A stretch of DNA of 64,000 nt from Streptomyces sp. AC558_RSS880 (GTDB taxonomy: Bacteria > Actinomycetota > Actinomycetes > Streptomycetales > Streptomycetaceae). A program made the position numbers and the translations under genes. The DNA lies in contig NZ_JAGMUJ010000150.1 in the NCBI RefSeq assembly GCF_019049255.1, positions 62,001 to 126,000 on the forward strand, written 5' to 3'. Of this stretch, positions 16,526 through 22,311 are shown one piece after another (positions within the stretch are counted from its first letter, which is position 1; each line of letters opens with the position of its first letter). The notes under the pieces are model-generated. The model was not told the DNA's origin and made no database searches. It saw only the letters and a list, made by a program, of their open reading frames with translations.

Positions 16526-17062
16526 CTACATTTCGCGCCAGTTCACGAACATGTGCGGGCCCGGCCCTGAGACCCGCTCGCTGAACGGATCCACTACGTC
16601 AGTCAGGGCGTCTACCAAGAACTGTGCCATGCCACCGTCGAAGGCAGTCCAGCGGTTCGCCCCGTACTGCGCCTGCCTACGAAAAGTGGCCACTCTCCAA
16701 CTGTCGGGTGCACCCTTCCGAAGCCAGAAGGCGACATCGCTGCTCGCCGGGTCCGCGAAGGGCAACAGAGGTGGCACGCCTTGCCCACCAAGGACAGCGT
16801 CCAATTCCTGCCAATCCCGGTCCGAGAATGTGGAATCGAGTCTGTCGAGGAGACACCCGTAGGGCGATCCTTGGACCGGAGGCGTGCTAACGGCCAAGTA
16901 CTCGTTGATCTCTCCTCCGCCGTACAGCTCCACGAACTCACGGTAATCCATCGGAAGTTCCAACTGCGCTGTGTCGGCTAGCCTTTCCCAGTCCACCCCG
17001 TCCCCTGTGGAGACGGGCGGCGGGAGTAGTTGATGCAGGCGGGCGACAACAGGCTGAGTCAT
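16526..17062 (-). CDS. SUKH (SMI1/KNR4) domain protein carried by the IS element
   Basis: This 178-residue cytosolic protein carries a SMI1/KNR4 domain over most of its length: DWERLADTAQLELPMDYREFVELYGGGEINEYL, and later GVPPLLPFADPASSDVAFWLRKG. SUKH proteins commonly act as immunity proteins against polymorphic toxins. Its ATG (17062-17060) overlaps the TGA ending the read-through transposase frame (17061-17059), and GAGGAAAG in the transposase tail serves as its ribosome site, so translation may be coupled. It lies between an internal IS end and the true outer end, making it passenger cargo. No toxin gene is visible nearby. Confidence 0.85.
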   Translation of the reverse strand: MTQPVVARLHQLLPPPVSTGDGVDWERLADTAQLELPMDYREFVELYGGGEINEYLAVSTPPVQGSPYGCLLDRLDSTFSDRDWQELDAVLGGQGVPPLLPFADPASSDVAFWLRKGAPDSWRVATFRRQAQYGANRWTAFDGGMAQFLVDALTDVVDPFSERVSGPGPHMFVNWREM

Positions 17063-17688
17063 GTCAGACTTCTTTCCTCATCTCCCGGGGCACCGCTCTC
17101 GGAGGCCGCCAGGAACACTGGTGAGACCCTCAGCTGCTGTCCCGAGGGTTTGCAGCGGCCAGCAGCGCGCAACGGCTGACACAAGGATTGCACTCGCCGG
17201 TAGGTGATCAGGCAGCAGGCCAGCCTGAGGAGCGCTTCGTGGATGTCGGCTCGCCGTTCCCAGCGAATCCGCAGGCGTCGGAAGCCGTGCAACCACGCGA
17301 AGGTCCTCTCCACGACCCAGCGATAGGTGCCCAGTCCCGTGCCATGCCGGGTTCCGCGGCGGGCGATCGCAGGCACGATGCCGCGAGCGCGGACCTGGTC
17401 ACGGTAAACGTCGTGATCGTAACCCCGGTCGGCGAACAGGTAGTCGGGCTTGCGGCGGGGGCGGCCGACCCGGCCGCGGACCGGTGGGATCGCGTCGAGC
17501 AGAGGCAGCAGCTGAGTGACATCGTTGCGGTTGCCGCCAGTCAGCAGGAACGCGAGCGGAGTGCCTTGCCCGTCAGTGATCAGATGATGTCTCGAGCCGG
17601 CCCGTCCCCGGTCGACCGGCGAGGGACCCGTGTGGATCCCCCTTTTAGGGCCCTTACGTGGGAGGAGCCGACCATACACCGGGACCAA
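17059..17688 (-). CDS. IS5-family transposase, orfB (DDE domain), with read-through tail
   Basis: The downstream transposase frame encodes the DDE catalytic half: SPVDRGRAGSRHHLITDGQG, NRNDVTQLLPLLDAIPPVRG, YLFADRGYDHDVYR for the second aspartate, and YRWVVERTFAWLHGFRRLRIRWE for the glutamate. It must be joined to orfA by a -1 shift near AAAAGGGGGA at 17639-17648; this is either the programmed shift of the IS427 group or an indel. In a perfect end the codon after SLC would be TAG, inside the inverted repeat. Here it is CAG (17178-17176), so the protein runs 39 residues past the IS end and stops at the SUKH start. It may still be active if the shift works. Confidence 0.8.
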   Translation of the reverse strand: MVPVYGRLLPRKGPKRGIHTGPSPVDRGRAGSRHHLITDGQGTPLAFLLTGGNRNDVTQLLPLLDAIPPVRGRVGRPRRKPDYLFADRGYDHDVYRDQVRARGIVPAIARRGTRHGTGLGTYRWVVERTFAWLHGFRRLRIRWERRADIHEALLRLACCLITYRRVQSLCQPLRAAGRCKPSGQQLRVSPVFLAASESGAPGDEERSLT

Positions 17689-18041
17689 TCCAACCGTAGG
17701 GCGGCGTTCAGCTCGGCCAGCAGGACCTCATGCAGTCTCTGCCACACGCCGGCCTCGTTCCAGTCTCTCAGCCGCCGCCAGCACGTCATGCCCGAGCCGA
17801 AACCGAGGTCTTGCGGCAGGTCCTCCCACTGGATACCGGTGTGCAGCACATACAAGATCCCACACAGCACATCCCGATCCGGCAGCGGCTTGCGGCCGGG
17901 ATACCGGAACCTGCGTTCACGCTGCGACAGCAACGGCTTCAGGCGATCCCACAGCTCATCCGACACGATCCACGGAGACGTTCCCACTTCGGACTGAACG
18001 CTCAACTCGCCCCTCGGATGCGGCAACCAGGCACGATCCAC
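17580..18041 (-). CDS. IS5-family transposase, orfA
   Basis: The upstream 153-codon frame carries the N-terminal DUF4096-type region: WIVSDELWDRLKPLLSQRE, DVLCGILYVLHTGIQWEDLP and GFGSGMTCWRRLRDWNEAGVW. It also holds the first DDE-domain text (DWSRCMVGSSHVRALKGG), where the usual D-G-S-H reads V-G-S-S-H. After ALKGG it leaves the transposase reading and ends 17 codons later, overlapping orfB by about 109 bases. Start is unsettled: 18041 lies within the terminal repeat region (18039-18060), and a later in-frame start near residue 17-24 is possible. The loss of the first acidic residue, if real, would impair catalysis. Confidence 0.78.
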   Translation of the reverse strand: MDRAWLPHPRGELSVQSEVGTSPWIVSDELWDRLKPLLSQRERRFRYPGRKPLPDRDVLCGILYVLHTGIQWEDLPQDLGFGSGMTCWRRLRDWNEAGVWQRLHEVLLAELNAALRLDWSRCMVGSSHVRALKGGSTRVPRRSTGDGPARDII

Positions 18042-18063
18042 CTCATTGTGTTAGCCGTTGTAA

Positions 18064-19114
18064 CGAGCTCGTGCACGGTAAGCGGTAGCACGTCGAGACC
18101 TTGATCGTTGATCATGATCTGTGTGGTGGGGAATCGGACGCGTGAAGCACTCATCCGTAGCCAGCGGATCACCGGGCTGACGGCCGGAGTGATTGCTGAA
18201 CTCGTTGCTGAGATTGGCCCGTTGTGGCACGAGCGGCACCAGGCCGTGCTGACGTCACGCCCTCGCCGCCGGGCAGTTGGTGCCGGGGCCAAGCACAAGC
18301 TGGTCTTCGTCGACCGCCTGTTGGCCACGCTGGTGCACCTCCGCCATGGCGCCACGCACGATGTGTTGGCCTGCTGGTTCGGTGTCGACCGCTCCACCAT
18401 TACGCGCGCGATCGGTGAAGTGCGGCCGCTGCTCGCCGAGCGGGGCTGCACCGTTGCGCCCGGCCTCAGGCTGCGTAGCCTCGCCGAGGTCATCGACTAT
18501 CTCGGCGCGAGCGGGCAGACCGGGATCATCGACGGAACCGAGGTCCGGGTGCGTCGTCCGGCGGCCGGGCGCAAGGACCGGGAGAAGTTCATCTCCGGGA
18601 AGAACAAGCAGAACGCCGTGAAGTCGATGGTCGTCACGGACGCCGCAGGGCGGCTGCTGTTCTGCAGTCCGGCCGAACCGGCCAGCTGCGCGGACATCAC
18701 ACACGCCCGGAAGTTGAGCCTGGTCAAGCTACTGGCCGACGGACCCGCCGTGGAGATCCTGGCCGATGCCGGCTACCAGGGACTGGGTGCCCAGACCGGC
18801 GGGCGGGTGGTGACGCCACCGCACCGCAAGTTCAAGAAGAACCCGCCCGAGTGGTACGAGGAGATGCACGAGCGGCAGCGCAAGGCGCACTCCTCGCGCC
18901 GCATCCGGGTCGAGCACGGCATCGGCCATCTGAAGAACTGGCGATCCCTCGCGCGGCACCACGGCCGCCGCGAGCACATGAGCGACATCATCCAGGCTGT
19001 CGCCGGACTACTCTCCCACCAGCAAGCCGCCACACTGGCCAGTGGTACGCGAACGTGAACACAACGGCCAATCCACAGCCCTCGACACGCTACCGCTTAC
19101 CGTGCACGAGCTCG
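18064..19114 (+). mobile_element. IS5-family (IS112-like) insertion sequence
   Basis: The 1,051-bp element has long terminal inverted repeats: CGAGCTCGTGCACGGTAAGC at 18064-18083, continuing to about 18098 with two mismatches to the other end, and its complement finishing at 19114. Both sides have TAA (18061-18063 and 19115-19117), a 3-bp target repeat. It holds one intact transposase gene. The left TAA is shared with the SUKH-carrying element, which therefore inserted precisely into this target repeat, or the reverse. Confidence 0.88.
18114..19058 (+). CDS. IS5-family transposase (HTH_Tnp_4 plus DDE_Tnp_4)
   Basis: A transposase of about 314 residues in one intact frame. The N-terminal helix-turn-helix region reads LVHLRHGATHDVLACWFGVDRSTITRAI (about residues 72-99). 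The DDE nuclease domain has IIDGTEVRVRRP (first aspartate), LADAGYQGLG (second aspartate) and HSSRRIRVEHGIGHLKNWR (glutamate). ATG 18114 is used; TTG 18108 is an alternative six bases earlier. No frameshift is needed, unlike the neighbouring IS, so this copy could be functional. Confidence 0.88.
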   Translation: MICVVGNRTREALIRSQRITGLTAGVIAELVAEIGPLWHERHQAVLTSRPRRRAVGAGAKHKLVFVDRLLATLVHLRHGATHDVLACWFGVDRSTITRAIGEVRPLLAERGCTVAPGLRLRSLAEVIDYLGASGQTGIIDGTEVRVRRPAAGRKDREKFISGKNKQNAVKSMVVTDAAGRLLFCSPAEPASCADITHARKLSLVKLLADGPAVEILADAGYQGLGAQTGGRVVTPPHRKFKKNPPEWYEEMHERQRKAHSSRRIRVEHGIGHLKNWRSLARHHGRREHMSDIIQAVAGLLSHQQAATLASGTRT

Positions 19115-19117
19115 TAA

Positions 19118-19258
19118 GACTTGTCCCGTAAAGGTCACGGAGGAAGGCGTCGCAGTCGATTGTCGACCGGCTGCAGAGTCAGTCGAGGCCGGTCGCCCAT
19201 GCCGTCAGCGTTGTGAAGTCGTCGATGGTAAGGCCGCGTCGTGGGTCGATCCGGTGCA
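19118..19258 (-). other. Short remnant beside the IS insertion site
   Basis: On the minus strand from about 19258 to a TGA near 19180 a protein-like tail is readable (LHRIDPRRGLTIDDFTTL, then TAWATGLD). It has no start or body and joins ABC-ATPase text on the other strand at about 19258, so it looks like the last codons of a lost gene. The family was not recognised. Confidence 0.3.
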
Positions 19259-19261
19259 GTA

Positions 19262-19675
19262 GGGGAGATCTACGAGACCCCCGACACGCCCGAGGTCGCC
19301 GGCTTCATCGGCCGCCGCAACCTCTTGGAGGGCCGTGTCGACTCCGCCGAGGGCGGAACCGTACAGGTCGCACTGGGCAAAACCGGCCAACGCCTGAAGG
19401 TGGCCGGCACCGGTACCACGGGAGCACCCGCGACCGTGGGCCTGCGCTCGGAGCGCGTCACACTCACCGACCGTGCGGACGCCCCGCAGGACGGCACCGT
19501 CAACGTGCTCCGGGCAAGGATCGAACAGTGCTCCTACACCGGTGCCCGGTTCGAGTACGAGCTCAGCGTCGGTGACTTGCGCGTCCACGCCGAGAGCCCC
19601 GTCCGCCACACGGACGGCGAGATCAACCTGCTCATCCGCCCCGACGACTGCCTGCTCTACCCGGAAACCGTTTGA
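19262..19675 (+). pseudogene. C-terminal fragment of a PotA-type ABC transporter ATPase
   Basis: The open frame gives GEIYETPDTPEVAGFIGRRN, the text that follows the nucleotide-binding domain in spermidine/putrescine/iron ABC ATPases. A TOBE_2-like domain follows (RSERVTLTDRADAPQDGTVN, then LLIRPDDCLLYPETV at the end). Walker A, signature and Walker B motifs are all absent, so only the regulatory C-terminal third survives. A nominal GTG at 19241 lies outside the homologous part. The cut is at about 19260, next to the IS elements, suggesting the rest was deleted during or after insertion. No permease gene is nearby. Confidence 0.78.
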
Positions 19676-19857
19676 CCGACGGACCGCAGACGGCGACGCC
19701 CTGGCACTGTCACAGCCCTCGTGCGAGAGGCCGGCGCAGGCGCAAAGGTCCACTGGCCGTCCCCACCGGGCCATGAGCCGGTAGCGCGCGGTGGATTGCT
19801 GTCGATCCGGCTGTTCCCCGTGAGCATGGGTGGGGGACCTTACGGATATGAGGTGGG

Positions 19858-20235
19858 TCAGTCGCCGCCTGTCGCGGCGGCCCTGTCGTGCTCGGCGTCG
19901 CCCCGTACGGTGACACCCGTCTCGACGAGGGTGCGGGTGGCGTCGAGGAAGCGTAGATCCACACGATGCGCATGAGCTCGGTGGCGGAGGCGTTGCGGAA
20001 GCGGTGGGGCGTGCCTGCGGGAACGTAGGTGGTGTCGAAGCGGGTGGTGTTCGGTGCCGTCGATCTCCGCGATGGCGTCGCCTTCAAGGATGGTCACGCA
20101 CTCGGGACAGTTGCGGGTATGCAGGGCGATCGCGGCGCCGCCTTCAAAGAGGGTCTGCCCGGCAAGGAAGACCTCGGCGCCGACGGCTTTGCCGGCCAGC
20201 GGGATGGTGCGGGCGCCGCCACCGCGGTTGCTCAC
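19858..20235 (-). pseudogene. Frameshifted small cupin protein gene
   Basis: From GTG 20235 the minus strand reads GARTIPLAGKAVGAEVFLAG, then GQTLFEGGAAIALHTRNCPE and CVTILEGDAIAEIDGTEH, the first cupin motif of a small single-domain cupin. The second motif (DTTYVPAGTPHRFRNASATE and LMRIVWIYAS) lies in another frame, and the end (DATRTLVETGVTVRGDAEHD) returns to the first. Two shifts are therefore needed to rebuild one protein of about 125 residues, so the gene is inactive unless the sequence has errors. Confidence 0.72.
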
Positions 20236-20879
20236 TCGGCGCCAGATCTGTCGCCGGTCCAGCAAGGCGCGGCAGGGGTGTCGTGACAGCGTTGCAACCG
20301 CGCTGACGTGCGTGCCTGACAGGTACCGCCACCTCTCGCACGGGGAGGGCCCGTGCCCTCGGAGGAGAGCTTGGCCGTCGCCATTCGCCTCGCCCCCCAC
20401 GCGGTTTACCAACTGGCACGATCGCGTGGGGACGCTTGCGACACCACCGACATCAAGTGCCAGACCACACACGGGTCGACCATTCCATTCGTCGTAGGGC
20501 CCGATCCTCGAGCTCTCAGGCAGCTCCACGTCGGACCAAGCTACAGCGGCTGTCCGATGGGCCCCGGATGACGGACTTCAACGCTACGTAGTCAGCACCA
20601 AGTCAGCACGGGAGGGGTGAAGACGGGTGATGACGTGCGCTTTCAGTCAGCACGGGAGTCAGCACGCCATCGTCAAATCATGCCAATCTACGCATCGCAG
20701 GCACCGCCCGATCCACCCCCTTCCAGGCCGCCAAAACACCCCTTGGCGAGGACGCATGGGGACCGCGCGCATAGCTCGCCTCCGAACTATGGTGTCCCAC
20801 CACATACGCCTCTGACCTGCGCCTTCCTACGGTGTGGCGACACCCAACCGTCCCCGCAGATCCCCAGGAAGTGGTGCCG
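20236..20879. other. Intergenic boundary between decayed and intact regions
   Basis: No convincing gene is seen. The notable structure is the set of GTCAGCAC repeats at 20591-20665. On the minus strand the repeats read as VLTPVLT within a tiny frame (FDDGVLTPVLTESARHH), faintly like the tail of a site-specific recombinase, too short to claim. The region ends with the ribosome site AGGAA for the MHS transporter. Confidence 0.45.
20591..20665 (+). repeat. Two pairs of GTCAGCAC direct repeats
   Basis: GTCAGCAC occurs at 20591, 20602, 20646 and 20658. Within each pair the starts are 11-12 bases apart, about one helical turn, and the pairs are about 55 bases apart. Iterated sites like this are typical of regulator binding, recombinase arm sites or a small replication control element. 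Confidence 0.7.
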
Positions 20880-22268
20880 ATGTCGTCGCCCGCAGCCGCC
20901 CCGCCGACCCCGAACAACCTCAAGCGCATCGTCGCCGCGTCCCTCATCGGCACCACCATCGAGTGGTACGACTTCTTCCTCTACGGCTCCGCCGCCGCGC
21001 TCGTCTTCAACAAGCTGTTCTTCCCGGACTCCGACCCGCTCGTCGGCACGCTGCTGTCGTTTCTCACCTACGCCGTCGGGTTCGCCGCGCGGCCGCTCGG
21101 CGCGCTGGTCTTCGGGCACTACGGGGACCGGCTCGGGCGCAAGAAGCTGCTGGTGCTGAGCCTGCTGATGATGGGCGGGGCGACGTTCGCGATCGGGTTG
21201 CTGCCCACGCACGCGGCCATCGGCAGCGCCGCGCCCGTGCTGCTCACCGTGCTGCGGCTGGTCCAGGGGTTCGCGCTCGGCGGCGAGTGGGGCGGTGCCG
21301 TGCTGCTGGTGTCCGAGCACGGGGACGCCCGGCGGCGCGGGTTCTGGGCCTCGTGGCCGCAGACCGGTGCGCCGGCGGGGCAGTTGCTGGCGACCGGCGT
21401 GCTGTCGCTGCTGACCGCCGTGCTGTCGGACTCCGCGTTCGAGGCCTGGGGCTGGCGGATCCCGTTCCTGCTGTCCGGGGTGCTGGTGATCGTCGGTCTG
21501 TGGATTCGTCTCTCTGTCGATGAATCGCCGGTGTTCAAGCAGGCGCTGGAGCGGGCCGAGGTCCGCAAGGCGGACGCCGGCACGGAGCGGATGCCGGTCG
21601 TGGCGGTCCTGCGGCACCACTGGCGTGACGTGCTGGTGGCGATGGGGGCGCGGATGGCGGAGAACATCAGCTACTACGTGATCACCGCGTTCATCCTCGT
21701 GTACGCGACCACGTCCGCCGGGGTGTCGAAGCAGACCGCGCTCAACGCGGTGCTCATCGCCTCGGCGGTCCACTTCGCCGTCATCCCGGCCTGGGGCGCG
21801 CTGTCGGACCGGCTCGGCCGGCGTCCGGTGTATCTGATCGGCGCGGCCGGGGTGGGGCTGTGGATGTTCCCGTTCTTCGCCCTCATCGACACCGGCGGTT
21901 TCGGCAGCCTGCTGCTGGCGGTGACCGTGGGGCTGGTGCTGCACGGGGCGATGTACGCGCCGCAGGCCGCCTTCTTCTCCGAGATGTTCGCGACCCGGAT
22001 GCGCTACTCCGGTGCCTCCATCGGCGCCCAGTTCGCCTCCGTCGCGGCGGGCGCGCCGGCGCCGCTGATCGCCACCGCGCTGCTCGCGGACCACGGCAGC
22101 TCCACCCCGATCGCGCTGTACGTCATCGCTGCGAGCCTGCTGACGGTCGTCGCCGTGGCGGCGGCCGAGGAGACCCGCCACCGTGACCTGGCGGACGTGG
22201 CCCCGTCGGGTGACGCGGAAGGATCCGTCGAGGCCGCCCCGGCCGCCCAGGACGCCCGCACCGCCTGA
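20880..22268 (+). CDS. MHS-family MFS transporter (carboxylate/proton symporter type)
   Basis: The 462-residue membrane protein has 12 predicted helices and typical metabolite:H+ symporter text: ASLIGTTIEWYDFFLYGSAA at the N-terminus, GALVFGHYGDRLGRKKLLVL (motif A), RLVQGFALGGEWGGAVLLVSE, and a second motif A copy WGALSDRLGRRPVYL. Relatives import citrate, ketoglutarate, shikimate, proline/betaine or similar compounds with protons. ATG 20880 follows AGGAA. It converges on a PucR regulator and, beyond that, 3-hydroxybutyrate dehydrogenase, so a hydroxy- or keto-acid is a reasonable substrate guess, by context only. Confidence 0.9.
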   Translation: MSSPAAAPPTPNNLKRIVAASLIGTTIEWYDFFLYGSAAALVFNKLFFPDSDPLVGTLLSFLTYAVGFAARPLGALVFGHYGDRLGRKKLLVLSLLMMGGATFAIGLLPTHAAIGSAAPVLLTVLRLVQGFALGGEWGGAVLLVSEHGDARRRGFWASWPQTGAPAGQLLATGVLSLLTAVLSDSAFEAWGWRIPFLLSGVLVIVGLWIRLSVDESPVFKQALERAEVRKADAGTERMPVVAVLRHHWRDVLVAMGARMAENISYYVITAFILVYATTSAGVSKQTALNAVLIASAVHFAVIPAWGALSDRLGRRPVYLIGAAGVGLWMFPFFALIDTGGFGSLLLAVTVGLVLHGAMYAPQAAFFSEMFATRMRYSGASIGAQFASVAAGAPAPLIATALLADHGSSTPIALYVIAASLLTVVAVAAAEETRHRDLADVAPSGDAEGSVEAAPAAQDARTA

Positions 22269-22284
22269 CCCGGTGCGGCACCGG

Positions 22285-22311
22285 CCCCCGTACGCGCGCC
22301 GCGTACGGGGG
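22285..22311. terminator. Bidirectional terminator hairpin
   Basis: A perfect 11-bp stem (CCCCCGTACGC / GCGTACGGGGG) with loop GCGCC lies between the convergent MHS transporter and PucR regulator genes. The position and strength suit termination of both. Confidence 0.8.

Larger units (their letters stand above)
16440..18060. mobile_element. IS5-family transposon carrying a SUKH gene
   Basis: The element is 1,621 bp, bounded by perfect 22-bp inverted repeats (16440-16461 and 18039-18060, starting CAACGGCTAACACAAT) and flanked by the direct repeat TAA (16437-16439 and 18061-18063). Inside are a two-frame transposase and a SUKH-domain gene. A third, imperfect copy of the end sits internally at 17170-17190 (CAACGGCTGACACAAG). 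A minimal IS of about 891 bp (17170-18060) is thus nested in a longer unit that has moved as a whole. The right TAA is also the left target repeat of the next IS. Confidence 0.88.
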
